NCBI RefSeq assembly: GCF_013170845.1
Contig: NZ_CP033367.1
Location: 1,550,001 to 1,614,000, forward strand
Source: Mesorhizobium loti R88b
Lineage (GTDB): Bacteria > Pseudomonadota > Alphaproteobacteria > Rhizobiales > Rhizobiaceae
Direction: 5' to 3'
DNA length: 64,000 nucleotides
Part shown: positions 26,442-36,707 of the stretch, piece after piece
Layout: each line of letters starts with the position of its first letter
Position numbering within the stretch: the stretch's first letter is position 1
The notes under the pieces: model-generated
Told to the model about the DNA's origin: nothing
The model's input: the letters and a program-made list of their open reading frames with translations, nothing else
The model's database searches: none
Made by a program: the position numbers and the translations under genes

Positions 26442-26648
26442 GCTGTTGATTTCCTGACTGAAGCGCGTCGCGCGGTTTTCGTGCGGGGCTTGCTGTGGCC
26501 ACAATGCAACAAAGGCTCGGACAATGATCCCGGCCTTTGTCTCGACACAGGGTCGCCCTGATTGCCTTTACAAGACACGGGGCGCGAGGCGGCGTCGATC
26601 GTCGCCTCCCTTCCTGTCGGCAATTCCCATCGTTTGAAAGTATATTGA

Positions 26649-27378
26649 ATGTCATTTGTTGTTTCGCGCCGGTCGCTTTTGACCGGGCTGTCGCTTGTCG
26701 GCGTTTCGGCGATTTCGGCCTGTGCCCAAATGCCCAGACAATCGATCAGCATCGCCGCGTCTCTCAATACGCCACCGCTTGAACCCGCACCCGAAAAGGC
26801 GCCGATCGAAGTTGCCGCGCCTGAAACCCCCGCGTCGCCCGACTATGCGAGCATGTACAGCGCGGTCGATGACGGCGGCCATGCGCTGCCGGCAATCCCC
26901 TTCAGCAAGGTCGATGGGCGGTTCCTGCGGCAGATCGTTGATGATCCGACAGGCGAAAAGCCAGGCACGATCGTGGTCAACACGACCGACAAATATCTCT
27001 ACCTCGTGCTTGAGGGCGGCAAGGCCATGCGTTATGGCGTTGGGCTGGGGCGCCAGGGCTATTCCTGGGAAGGGCCGCGCGATTGTCCAGTGGAAACGCA
27101 AATGGCCGACCTGGACGCCGCCTTCGGCGATGATCCGCAGAGACCCAAAGCTGGAAAAATGGCGCCAGGGCATGCAGCCCGGCATCAGCAATCCGCTCGG
27201 GTCGCGCGCGCTCTACATCTTCAAGGATGGCGTCGACACGCTCTACCGCATCCATGGATCGCCGGACTGGAAGTCCATCGGCAAATCCGCCTCGTCAGGA
27301 TGCGTGCGCATGTTCAACCAGGACGTCATGGACCTCTACGATCGCGTTCCCGGCAAGACACCGCTGCTGGTCATCTAG
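26649..27378 (+). pseudogene. L,D-transpeptidase (ErfK/YbiS/YkuD) gene with a +1 frameshift
   Basis: The first frame encodes a twin-arginine and lipobox-like leader (RRSLLTGLSLVGVSAISAC) and the start of a YkuD domain up to GVGLGRQGYSWEG. The family's continuation (GRAIVQWKRKWPTWTPP, NPLGSRALYIFKDG, YRIHGSPDWKSIGKSASSGC, VRMFNQDVMDLYDR) is in the next frame, stopping at 27378. Removing one G from GGG at 27072-27074 restores one reading frame. The catalytic S-x-GC motif is intact but out of frame. Reading on in the first frame gives an arginine-rich chance tail to 27497. It is either a recent inactivation or a sequencing error. Confidence 0.85.
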
Positions 27379-27451
27379 CGTGTAGCGCTGCGCAGCTTCC
27401 TTTGAGGCATCGCTCCTTGAAGGACTTCACACGATTGCGGCCAGAAGGACT

Positions 27452-27916
27452 TCAAGCCGTCGCGATCCTGAGCGCTCTTGCCTCAGCTTCAGCGTGATCT
27501 ATACGCTGAAGGAACCGGCTGGCACGAAGAACAGCGTCATAAAGGTACTGATCCGGCCCCAGCATCTTTCGCTGGTTCAATTCGGCCGTGTCGAGCAGGT
27601 CGAAATCGACCTTCTCGATCGTGCAGTGCCAACGGGCGCTATGGCCGGCCCAGCACTTTCGGTGATGGTCCAGGAGCCGCTCGCGGCCGGAGTAGCCGTG
27701 GTGGTCGAAAGCGATGATGCCGTCCGTCACATAAATATGGTTTCCCGAAAATCCCTCGGCCGGAATGATCCTTTCCGCGTAAAACCCTTCAAGCGGCGAC
27801 TCTTTGAGGAAGGTCCCTGCGAGAATGGCGCACGCGCCGTAGCCGAAGAAGATGCGATCCGGCAGCGCCCATCGCTTTTCCGGATTCTTCTTGATGCCGT
27901 GCTTGAGGACATACAT
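27452..27916 (-). CDS. Hypothetical protein
   Basis: This 154-residue protein I do not recognise. It begins MYVLKHGIKKNPEKRWALPD and includes FFGYGACAILAGTFL, IYVTDGIIAFDHHGYS, and a C-terminal helical part (LLDTAELNQRKMLGPDQYLY, DAVLRASRFLQRIDHAEAEA). The composition is balanced and cysteine, histidine and aromatic residues are present, as in a real globular protein. The short hydrophobic run at residues 29-40 is not a clear membrane helix. It starts one base after the alpha/beta hydrolase stop, so the two are probably one transcript. Confidence 0.7.
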   Translation of the reverse strand: MYVLKHGIKKNPEKRWALPDRIFFGYGACAILAGTFLKESPLEGFYAERIIPAEGFSGNHIYVTDGIIAFDHHGYSGRERLLDHHRKCWAGHSARWHCTIEKVDFDLLDTAELNQRKMLGPDQYLYDAVLRASRFLQRIDHAEAEARALRIATA

Positions 27917-27917
27917 C

Positions 27918-28985
27918 TCAGGTCGGCGCGAGTTCGGCCTGCGGCACTTTGATGTCAGCGCACTTGCCCGCACCATAGGTGTCGCCGGCGATCCGTGCCT
28001 CCACCGTCCTGGCCATCGTCTCCAGGTCGATATTCTTGCCGGCGACCTTCTCGATGGCGCCGACAACGAGGTCCGGGGCGATCCAGTCCGGCTTGTGGCC
28101 GAGATTGTGCACCCAGACGAGTTGGGCGCCGGCTATGTCGCGCACCAGGCCGACGGAATGAATATGCGCGTAGACGACCTTGTCGCGGTCGCCTGAAATG
28201 ACCACGGTCGGCGCCGTGATCTCGCTGTAGTGCGGTGCCGCGCCGATCGCGTAGCTGTAGAGGCCGGCGACATCGGTGGCGTTGGCGCGAAAGGCCGCTG
28301 GCCGAAGCACCAGCGGGATCGAGGCGATGCTGAGATAATTGTCCGGAACCTTGTTGGGCGAGAACACGCAGGTCGTGGCATCCGTCATCTGCAATGTTCC
28401 GGCGGGATAGGTCAGTGTCTCTGAAAACAGCCGGCCGATCACCGGGATTGTGGTCAGGTCGTAGTACCAGGAGGTCGCACCGCCCGGCCAGGGATGCGTC
28501 GCCGGCGACAGGAAGACAAGGCCGAGCGTCCTGTCGGCATGCTCGCGGCCGAAAGCCGCCGTCACCACGCCGCCGAAGGAATGACCGACGATGATTGCCT
28601 TCCTGATGCCGAGACGGTCCATCAAGGCGGCGATCGTGTTGGCCTGCGCCGACGGATCCTCGTTGTTGCCGGGTCCGCGTCCCGACCAGCCAAAGCCCGG
28701 CCGGTCGAAGAACAGCATTTCAGCGCGGCCTTCGAGCAGCGGTCGAAGCGGCAGCATCTGGTCCTTGAGGTTGGCGCTGGCGCCATGGATGAAGACGATC
28801 GCCGGCAGGTCCGCATTCGCTGGTGCGGGAATGTGGACATAGTGGATGCGGGCGCCGTTGATATCGGCGAATTCACCGATCGGCGGATTGCGGCGCTCGA
28901 TCAGCCACGAGCCAACGCGGGTGACGCCGACGAGGGTGAAGACAAGTGCGAAAAGGAAGGCGAGGACGGCGTAGATCAGGTTCAT
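27918..28985 (-). CDS. Alpha/beta hydrolase, membrane-anchored
   Basis: The protein has an N-terminal membrane helix ([19 protein letters not shown]) and a full alpha/beta-hydrolase domain, 355 residues in all. The oxyanion segment is [13 protein letters not shown], the nucleophile serine lies in [10 protein letters not shown], the acid in [11 protein letters not shown] and the histidine in [10 protein letters not shown], so the triad is complete. The cap region [23 protein letters not shown] fits hydrolases of the haloalkane/epoxide/haloperoxidase group, but no substrate is indicated. It probably forms a transcript with the hypothetical gene downstream. A heptad repeat lies just upstream (29034-29168). 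Confidence 0.85.
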   Translation of the reverse strand: MNLIYAVLAFLFALVFTLVGVTRVGSWLIERRNPPIGEFADINGARIHYVHIPAPANADLPAIVFIHGASANLKDQMLPLRPLLEGRAEMLFFDRPGFGWSGRGPGNNEDPSAQANTIAALMDRLGIRKAIIVGHSFGGVVTAAFGREHADRTLGLVFLSPATHPWPGGATSWYYDLTTIPVIGRLFSETLTYPAGTLQMTDATTCVFSPNKVPDNYLSIASIPLVLRPAAFRANATDVAGLYSYAIGAAPHYSEITAPTVVISGDRDKVVYAHIHSVGLVRDIAGAQLVWVHNLGHKPDWIAPDLVVGAIEKVAGKNIDLETMARTVEARIAGDTYGAGKCADIKVPQAELAPT

Positions 28986-29033
28986 GCGGGGATATACGGG
29001 GGTGGAGGGGGATAAGTTCTGGAGCAGGGAAAT

Positions 29034-29168
<135 letters not shown>

Positions 29169-29178
29169 CTTAGAGCAA

Positions 29179-29787
29179 TCAAATGCCTTCGCCGGCAAGC
29201 TCTTCCGAAAGGGCGGCGACTTGGTCCTGGGCGCTGCGCATCATCGGATAGATGGCCAGCACTTTCTGCCAGGCTTCGAGCGCCGACTGCTTGTGGCCGG
29301 TCAGCGCCATGATCTGCGCCAGGCCCGACAGCGCACCGAAATGGCGCGGCTCGAGCTGCAGCGTGCGGTCGATGTCCGACATCGACTTACCGTAGTTCTT
29401 CATCATGAAATGCACGGTGGCACGACGGTTCCAGCCCTCGGCGTAGCTCGGCTGCAATGTCACCACCTGGTCGAGGAAATCGAGCGCGACGTCGAACTTC
29501 TGGTTGTCCATCGCTTTTTGCGACCACAGCATCATCAGGTCGATCGAGGCGCTGCCGGACTGGAACCATTCGCTCCAGATGTTGCCGGCGATGCGTTCGG
29601 CGGCCTTTTCGTTGCGTTCGCGCTTGAGGTCGGAGAACAGCTTGTCGAGCCGGGCCTGTTTCGTCATCGGCGGCGCTGGAGCTTCAGGGGCCGTCGGCTG
29701 AGCCGGCTGGTCGTCCGCGGCCCAGGCCGGCATGCCAATGGCGCCGGAAACAGGCAAAGCTATCAAAAATGCAAAAAGAATCCGCAT
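29179..29787 (-). CDS. TPR-repeat protein, exported
   Basis: This 202-residue protein has an N-terminal signal peptide (ILFAFLIALPVSGAIGMPAW-AA) with cleavage near AWA-AD. A Pro/Ala-rich segment follows, then tetratricopeptide repeats such as FDVALDFLDQVVTLQPSYAE, GWNRRATVHFMMKNYGKSMS and HFGALSGLAQIMALTGHKQS. Such proteins mediate protein contacts in the periplasm; no partner is evident. No co-transcribed gene lies close by. Confidence 0.85.
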   Translation of the reverse strand: MRILFAFLIALPVSGAIGMPAWAADDQPAQPTAPEAPAPPMTKQARLDKLFSDLKRERNEKAAERIAGNIWSEWFQSGSASIDLMMLWSQKAMDNQKFDVALDFLDQVVTLQPSYAEGWNRRATVHFMMKNYGKSMSDIDRTLQLEPRHFGALSGLAQIMALTGHKQSALEAWQKVLAIYPMMRSAQDQVAALSEELAGEGI

Positions 29788-29868
29788 CGCCCGATCCTAG
29801 TCCCGGGCGGCGGAACAGCAAAGTGATTTTAGCGTGAGAGGGTCGGCAGGCCGACAATCATCAATGGG

Positions 29869-29887
29869 CGGAGGCAAAAAGCCTCCG
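29869..29887 (-). terminator. Hairpin after rpmJ
   Basis: CGGAGGC and GCCTCCG pair around AAAAA (TTTTT on the minus strand), 10 bases after the rpmJ stop. The tail is not very T-rich, so it is a moderate candidate. A second short hairpin (GTCGGC/GCCGAC) follows at 29842-29855. Confidence 0.5.
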
Positions 29888-29896
29888 GCCGAAAGC

Positions 29897-30022
29897 TCAA
29901 CCCTGGCGCGCCTTGTAGCGCGGGGCGGTCTTGTTGATGATGTAAACGCGGCCCTTGCGGCGAACCAGCTGGTTGTCGCGGTGACGCGCCTTCAGCGCCT
30001 TGAGCGAATTCTTGATCTTCAT
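29897..30022 (-). CDS. rpmJ: 50S ribosomal protein L36, cysteine-free type
   Basis: This 41-residue basic protein starts [20 protein letters not shown] and ends [13 protein letters not shown], the standard sequence of the long alphaproteobacterial L36 form. It has none of the zinc-binding cysteines found in the short form, so it is the zinc-independent type that occupies the same ribosomal site. The start at 30022 has a modest ribosome site (AGGCAAG); a longer open frame upstream to 30109 runs through two hairpins and is not coding. It is a single-gene unit. Confidence 0.95.
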   Translation of the reverse strand: MKIKNSLKALKARHRDNQLVRRKGRVYIINKTAPRYKARQG

Positions 30023-30041
30023 GGTCTTGCCTGTCGGTGTG

Positions 30042-30089
30042 GACCCGGTTCCGGGTCGAAATTTTAAGGCGCGCCAAAAGACGCGCCTT
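30042..30089 (-). promoter_or_regulatory. Two-hairpin leader of rpmJ
   Basis: Between about 30100 and the rpmJ start are two perfect hairpins: GACCCGG-TT-CCGGGTC (30042-30057), and AAGGCGCG facing CGCGCCTT around an 8-base loop (about 30066-30089). On the minus strand the second is followed by AAAATTT. The pair could form an attenuator or a protein-binding leader. Confidence 0.45.
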
Positions 30090-30247
30090 TTCAACGGTGG
30101 GTGGCTCATAAACGAGGAGCCTTGCCCGTGTCAACCGCAAGCATGCTCCACGTCCTGATATCATCAAATATCGGCCATGTCGGCTCCCTCGGCATTGCGT
30201 GGTCCCGGTGGGGCTGGGATGATGCCTTGGGTTCAAGTGATTTGAGG

Positions 30248-30673
30248 ATGACCATGCGCGCAATATTGCTGTCTGCCTACCTCGTCTTGCTGGCGGGAGC
30301 ATCGGTTGCCCGCGCGCAGGAATGCGACCGCTCCGACGACAGCCAGCAGATGATGAATATTTGTGCGGGCGAGGACTACCAGGCCGCCGACGCCAGGCTC
30401 AACGAGGCCTATCAGAACCTGATCAGTTCCGATGACGCCGATGCCAAGGCATTGCTGCAGGCCGCGCAGCGGGCCTGGATCGGCTTCCGCGACGCCGAAT
30501 GCGCGCATACCACCGCCGCCAGCGCAGGTGGGTCCATCCATGCGATGGAGGTTTCGCAGTGCCTGACCAGGCTGACCAATGAGCGCATCAAGCAACTCGC
30601 CGCCTCGGCCAATTGCGAGGAAGGCGATGCGAGCTGCGCCAGTCCCGGAGAGGACAGCGACGAGGTGCAATAG
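30248..30673 (+). CDS. Lysozyme-inhibitor LprI-like (DUF1311) protein
   Basis: A signal peptide (AILLSAYLVLLAGASVARAQ, cleaved after ARA) precedes the DUF1311/LprI domain. That domain has cysteines in ECDRSDDSQQMMNICAGEDY, the helix DARLNEAYQNLI, the core QAAQRAWIGFRDAECAHT and VSQCLTRLTNERIKQL. The whole is 141 residues. Some family members inhibit lysozyme; most have no known function. The start at 30248 follows GAGG, and a second ATG lies two codons later. The gene is convergent with purK. Confidence 0.82.
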   Translation: MTMRAILLSAYLVLLAGASVARAQECDRSDDSQQMMNICAGEDYQAADARLNEAYQNLISSDDADAKALLQAAQRAWIGFRDAECAHTTAASAGGSIHAMEVSQCLTRLTNERIKQLAASANCEEGDASCASPGEDSDEVQ

Positions 30674-30686
30674 GTCCGTTTCGAGG

Positions 30687-31763
30687 TTAAGGTCGGCGGC
30701 TGACGCGGGTGAAGTGGCCCATCTTGCGACCGGGCCGCGCCTCCGCCTTGCCATAGAGATGCAGCATCAGGTCGGGCTCAGAGAGCAGGGCAGGCACGCG
30801 CAGCACATCGTCGCCGATCAGGTTTTCCATGACGCAATCGGAATGGCGGCCCGGGCTGCCCAACGGCAGGCCGGCAACGGCGCGGATATGCTGCTCGAAC
30901 TGCGAGATGGTGCAGGCGGCCTCGGTCCAGTGGCCGGAATTGTGCACACGCGGCGCGATCTCGTTGGCCAGCAGCGAACCGTCGGCCAGCACGAAGAACT
31001 CGACGCCGATGACGCCGACATAGTCCAGCGCCGACAGGATCTTCGCTGCCGCCGCGCGCGCCGCCTCTGCCGTTTCAGGCTTGATGGCGGCCGGCAGGGT
31101 CGAGGTGTGAAGAATGCCGTTGCGGTGGACATTCTCGGCCGGGTCGTAGGCAGCGACCGCGCCGTCCAGCCCACGCGCGGCGATCACGGATATTTCGCGC
31201 TCGAATGGCACAAAGCTTTCCAGGATCAGCGGCACGCTGCCCATCGCCTCGCAGGTGCCGGCAAAGCCGCCGGCTTCCATGTTGCGGAAGACACGCTGGC
31301 CCTTGCCGTCATAGCCCATGCGCCGCGTCTTCAGGATGCCGCTGCCGCCGAATGCTTTCAGCGCCGCCGTCAGCTCGTCGTCCGTGTCAACCGCACGGAA
31401 ATCGGCGGTGGCGATGCCGATGCCATTGAGGAATTTTTTTTCGCCGACCCGGTCCTGCGCCACGTCGAGCGCCCGCGCCGGCGGATAGACCGGAACCTTG
31501 GCGGCGAGCGCTTCTGCCGCGGCGACCGGCACGTTCTCGAATTCGTAAGTGACGACCGCGCTCACTGCGGCCAATTCGGCGAGAGCAGCGGGGTCGTCGT
31601 AGGCGGCTGTTATCTGCCGGTTGGCGACCTGTGCAGCCGGGCAATCCGCTTGCGGTTCCAGCACCACGGTGCGGTAGCCGAGGCGCGCGGCGGCCATTGC
31701 CAGCATGCGGCCAAGCTGGCCGCCGCCAATGATGCCGATGGTCGATCCGGCGGGCAGGCTCAC
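30687..31763 (-). CDS. purK: N5-carboxyaminoimidazole ribonucleotide synthase
   Basis: This enzyme uses ATP and bicarbonate to carboxylate aminoimidazole ribonucleotide in purine synthesis. The 358-residue ATP-grasp protein begins [20 protein letters not shown] and shows [24 protein letters not shown] (ATP-binding loop), [18 protein letters not shown] and [14 protein letters not shown]. Its start overlaps the purE stop by four bases, so the two are coupled and work as consecutive enzymes. Confidence 0.97.
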   Translation of the reverse strand: MSLPAGSTIGIIGGGQLGRMLAMAAARLGYRTVVLEPQADCPAAQVANRQITAAYDDPAALAELAAVSAVVTYEFENVPVAAAEALAAKVPVYPPARALDVAQDRVGEKKFLNGIGIATADFRAVDTDDELTAALKAFGGSGILKTRRMGYDGKGQRVFRNMEAGGFAGTCEAMGSVPLILESFVPFEREISVIAARGLDGAVAAYDPAENVHRNGILHTSTLPAAIKPETAEAARAAAAKILSALDYVGVIGVEFFVLADGSLLANEIAPRVHNSGHWTEAACTISQFEQHIRAVAGLPLGSPGRHSDCVMENLIGDDVLRVPALLSEPDLMLHLYGKAEARPGRKMGHFTRVSRRP

Positions 31764-32278
31764 GGCGTGTCCGTCGGCTCAGCGGCGACCTTGGCGGTCT
31801 GCGCGGCGCGCCAGGCATCGAGGCGCAGTGCAAGCTTGTCGTCATAGAGAGCCAGCACGGCGGCGGCCAGCAGGGCTGCATTGGCGGCACCTGCCTTGCC
31901 GATGGCAAGAGTTCCCACGGGAATGCCGGCCGGCATCTGGACGATGGAGAGCAGCGAATCCTGCCCCGACAGGGCCTTCGATTCCACCGGCACGCCGAAC
32001 ACCGGCAGCGGCGTCATCGCCGCCGTCATGCCGGGCAGGTGCGCTGCACCTCCGGCGCCTGCGATGATCACCTTGTAGCCGGCGGCCTTGGCACCCTTGG
32101 CGAAATCATAGAGCCGGTCGGGCGTGCGATGCGCTGATATGATCAGCCGTTTGTGCGGGATGCCCAGCGCCTCAAGGGTTTCGGCCGCCTGGCGCATCGT
32201 CGCCCAGTCGGATTGGCTGCCCATGATAATGGCGACGTCGGCGCGTTGATCGTTCAAGCTTCTGCTCCCCGGCGACAA
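31760..32278 (-). CDS. purE: N5-carboxyaminoimidazole ribonucleotide mutase
   Basis: This enzyme moves the carboxyl group from N5 to C4, completing the two-step bacterial purine carboxylation with PurK. The protein has [14 protein letters not shown] at the start, [14 protein letters not shown] with its active-site histidine, [18 protein letters not shown] and [20 protein letters not shown]. At 172 residues it has a normal size. The first eight or so residues are variable, and a start a few codons later is possible. It lies 80 bases downstream of the sugar operon, and purK follows with a 4-base overlap. Confidence 0.96.
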   Translation of the reverse strand: MSPGSRSLNDQRADVAIIMGSQSDWATMRQAAETLEALGIPHKRLIISAHRTPDRLYDFAKGAKAAGYKVIIAGAGGAAHLPGMTAAMTPLPVFGVPVESKALSGQDSLLSIVQMPAGIPVGTLAIGKAGAANAALLAAAVLALYDDKLALRLDAWRAAQTAKVAAEPTDTP

Positions 32279-32358
32279 AGGCGCGCCTTAGCGGAATTCG
32301 GCAGCGACGGCAAGGATATGCGACGATGGCCGATGTCTGGCGGGCCAGAAAAACGGGG

Positions 32359-33252
32359 CTATCGGATGCGGTTTCGCTCGGCCTCCGGCATGGACACCAG
32401 CAGGGCCGAAGCAGCATTGGCGGCGGTGACGGCTGCCTGGACGTCCTCTCCGCGGGCAAGACCCGCGGCCAGCGCGCCAACGAATTCGTCGCCCGCGCCA
32501 TGCGTGCTGGCGACCTTGACCGGGATGGCCGGCAACGCAAAGGCTTCGCCGGTCCGCGCGCAGCAGGCGACACCCTCGCCGCCCGCCGTGACGATCGCAA
32601 CCGGGTAGATATCGACCAACTGTCTCGCAGCTTGCGCGGCGCCGTCCAGCGTTTCGACCACCGCTACACCGGCAAGGAATTCGGCCTCAATGGCGTTGAC
32701 GACGAGGATATCGACCAGTGCAGTCAATTCACCGGATAGTGCGCGCGCCGGTGCTGCGTTGAGAAGCACGCGGCCTCCCTTTGCCTTCACCGCGCGCGCG
32801 GCGGCGATGTTGGCGGCTTCCGGCACTTCATTCTGCAGAAGCAGCACCGCTGTTTGGGCCACCAATTCAGCGGAGGAAGCAATGTCGGCTTCACCGAGGG
32901 TCAAATTGCTGCCCGAGACGATCACCGCACCATAGTCGCCGCCGGCGTCGAAGATCGCAACGCTCATGCCGGAACCCGTGCCGGGCGCCACCCGCACGAA
33001 GCGGCGGTCGACTTTGGCATGGTCGAGATTGGCCAGCAGTGCTCGTCCGAAATCGTCGTCGCCGATCGCTCCGATCATCGCCGCCCGCACCCCGGCGCGC
33101 GCCGCCGACACCGCCTGGTTACTGCCCTTGCCGCCGCATTTCGGGTGCCAGGCATGGCCGGTCACCGTCTCGCCCTTGCGCGGGCGGTCCGGCGCGTCGA
33201 CCATGATGTCGTAATGCAGGCTGCCGAACACGGTGACCAGCGGCGTTGTCAT
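32359..33252 (-). CDS. rbsK: PfkB-family sugar kinase (ribokinase-like)
   Basis: This 297-residue kinase phosphorylates a sugar with ATP. The protein has VTVFGSLHYDIMVDAPDRPR at the start, HPKCGGKGSNQAVSAARAG (the first PfkB signature with the GGKGxNQA stretch of ribokinases), GAIGDDDFG, NAAPAR and the anion-hole and catalytic base segment TGAGDEF-type as STHGAGDEFVGAL near the end. The middle position is a His in place of the usual Thr. It overlaps the RpiR gene by four bases and is the last gene of the sugar operon. The true substrate may be a rare sugar rather than ribose. Confidence 0.8.
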   Translation of the reverse strand: MTTPLVTVFGSLHYDIMVDAPDRPRKGETVTGHAWHPKCGGKGSNQAVSAARAGVRAAMIGAIGDDDFGRALLANLDHAKVDRRFVRVAPGTGSGMSVAIFDAGGDYGAVIVSGSNLTLGEADIASSAELVAQTAVLLLQNEVPEAANIAAARAVKAKGGRVLLNAAPARALSGELTALVDILVVNAIEAEFLAGVAVVETLDGAAQAARQLVDIYPVAIVTAGGEGVACCARTGEAFALPAIPVKVASTHGAGDEFVGALAAGLARGEDVQAAVTAANAASALLVSMPEAERNRIR

Positions 33253-34124
33253 GAGCCCCGGTCTTTTCGTTTCGATGCCACCGCCGACATGGTGCGGCCG
33301 AGATTGCGTTCCGCCGCCTGGTAGTCGCGTTGCGCCACCGCTACGAACAACGCGTCGAGGATGTTGAGCTGGGCGATGCGCGCCGCCGCGTTCTCACCCA
33401 TCAGCGGCGAGCCCTGCGCGGTCGAGCACAGAACGATGTCGGCGATCGCGGCCAGCGGCGAATTGTCGTAATTGGTGATGGCCAGCGTGCGCGCGCCGTT
33501 CTTGCGGGCCAGCTGGATGGCATCGATGACGGCCGACGTGTTGCCCGAATGCGAGAAGCCGACGGCTATGTCGTCGGCGCCAAGCAACGAGGCCGACATC
33601 AGCATCATGTGCGAATCGTCGTAGACGGAGGCGCGGATGCCGATGCGCAGGAATTTGTGCGAGACGTCGCGCGCGATCTGCGCCGAACCGCCGACGCCGT
33701 AGAAATCACGGTTCTTGGCTCGGAAAAGCAGCTCGGCGGCGCGGTCGAAATCCTCGATATCGAGGATGGCGAGCGTCTCTTCCAGCGCCTGGATGGAGGT
33801 GCGGAACACTTTCTGTACGATCTCGGCCGAACTGTCGTCGGACGACAGCTCCTGGTGCATCTCGGCGGTCGGCAGGCGGCTGTATTCATAGACGGCGGTG
33901 CGGAAGTCACGATAGCCGGAGAAGCCGAGCTTCTTCGCGATCTTCACCACCATCGCCTCGGACACGCCGGACTCCTCGGCGATCTGCTTCAGCGGAATCG
34001 TCTCGTCGAAGCCGCGCCGTCCGAAGACGGTTTCCACCACCTTGGCTTCCAGTGGGGTGAGATGCGGCATCATCATGCGGATGCGCGGTCCTACCGCTTT
34101 CAGGTCCAGCCCGCTCAAGGTCAT
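33249..34124 (-). CDS. MurR/RpiR-family transcriptional regulator
   Basis: This 291-residue protein has an N-terminal HTH of the RpiR type (IPLKQIAEESGVSEAMVVKI, AKKLGFSGYRDFRTAV) and a C-terminal SIS sugar-isomerase domain (RAKNRDFYGVGGSAQIARDV, AVGFSHSGNTSAVIDAIQLA, NGARTLAITNYDNSPLA). The SIS domain binds sugar phosphates. It sits inside the sugar operon, overlapping its neighbours by four bases on both sides, so it is made along with the genes it should control. The likely operator is the palindrome at 38833-38868. Confidence 0.92.
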   Translation of the reverse strand: MTLSGLDLKAVGPRIRMMMPHLTPLEAKVVETVFGRRGFDETIPLKQIAEESGVSEAMVVKIAKKLGFSGYRDFRTAVYEYSRLPTAEMHQELSSDDSSAEIVQKVFRTSIQALEETLAILDIEDFDRAAELLFRAKNRDFYGVGGSAQIARDVSHKFLRIGIRASVYDDSHMMLMSASLLGADDIAVGFSHSGNTSAVIDAIQLARKNGARTLAITNYDNSPLAAIADIVLCSTAQGSPLMGENAAARIAQLNILDALFVAVAQRDYQAAERNLGRTMSAVASKRKDRGS

Positions 34125-35098
34125 CCACGCCCCCTCGTCACGCGATCGATAAGCATCGCGGCGAGGATTATAAGACCAGTTGCCAGAAGCTGATAGAAGG
34201 ACTGCACGTTCATCAGCGTCAAACCGTTGCGCATCGCGCCGAGGATGACGGCGCCGAGGATGGTGCCGACCACGCTGCCCTTGCCGCCCATCAGCGAGGC
34301 GCCGCCGATGGCCGCCGCGGCGATCGCGTCGAGCTCCCAGAGATTGCCGAGGATCGGTTCGGCGGCACCCAGCCGGCCGATCAGGATCTGCGCGGCCAGT
34401 GCCGCCAGCAGGCCTGAGATCATGTAGGCGGCGATCTTGGTGCGGGCGATCGGCACGCCGGCGATATAGGCCGCCTCCTCATTGCCGCCGACCGCGAGAA
34501 GGTACTCGCCGAACGGTGTCTTCTTCAACACGACCCAGGCGACGACGGCGACGAGAGCTACGATGATGACCGCCAGCGGCAGGCCAAACAGCGAGCCGTT
34601 GAAGATGGCGCGAAAACTCGGAGGCAGGCCGAGCACCGGATTGCCGCCGGTGTAGATCAGCGCTAGCGCCCGGTAGGTGCTGAGCGTTCCCAGCGTGACG
34701 ATGAAGGGCTGCAGTCCGACATAGGCGACCAGCACGCCATTGACGAGGCCGCAGAGCAATCCAATGGCGAAGCCGGCGGCGATGGCCAGTGGAAACGGCA
34801 CGCCGGCAACCATCATCGAGGCCGAGATGACCGCCGAAAGTGCTGCCGTCGGTCCGACCGACAGGTCGATGCCGCCGGAGATGATGACCAGGGTCATGCC
34901 CAGCGCCAGGCAGGCATTGATGCTCGACTGCTGCAGGATGTTGATGAGGTTTCGCTCGGCGAAGAAGCCCGGCACCAGCATGCCGAACACGGCGAGGATG
35001 ACAACCAGGCCGATCAGCGTGCCGGCGTCGCGCATGGAAAACCCGCGCAGGAATTCGCTCCGTGGCTGCACCAGAGTTGTATCCGACATATCCGTCAC
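34121..35098 (-). CDS. Sugar ABC transporter permease
   Basis: This is a 325-residue permease of the RbsC/AraH/XylH type. Hydrophobic helices run throughout (IGLVVILAVFGMLVPGFF, AVIIVALVAVVAWVVL). The conserved SGGIDLSVGPTAALSAV lies early, YRALALIYTGGNP mid-way, and the EAA-like loop YLLAVGGNEEAAYIAGVPI after. GGASLMGGKGSVVGTILGA comes near the end. It begins next to the ATPase stop with no gap, and RpiR overlaps its 3' end by four bases. Confidence 0.92.
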   Translation of the reverse strand: MTDMSDTTLVQPRSEFLRGFSMRDAGTLIGLVVILAVFGMLVPGFFAERNLINILQQSSINACLALGMTLVIISGGIDLSVGPTAALSAVISASMMVAGVPFPLAIAAGFAIGLLCGLVNGVLVAYVGLQPFIVTLGTLSTYRALALIYTGGNPVLGLPPSFRAIFNGSLFGLPLAVIIVALVAVVAWVVLKKTPFGEYLLAVGGNEEAAYIAGVPIARTKIAAYMISGLLAALAAQILIGRLGAAEPILGNLWELDAIAAAAIGGASLMGGKGSVVGTILGAVILGAMRNGLTLMNVQSFYQLLATGLIILAAMLIDRVTRGRG

Positions 35099-36616
<1,518 letters not shown>

Positions 36617-36707
36617 CGGTTCGGTCTCCGGGCAGGGTGCCGTCGGAGCAGGACGCTCCGGCCGGCACCCGCCGCCCCGCCTATCTTCTTGTCTCGAACA
36701 TCGAGGC

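Noticed and set aside
26641..26646. TATATT close to the transpeptidase start as a -10 box
   Set aside because: It would place the transcript start at or inside the reading frame, and no -35 lies at the right distance.
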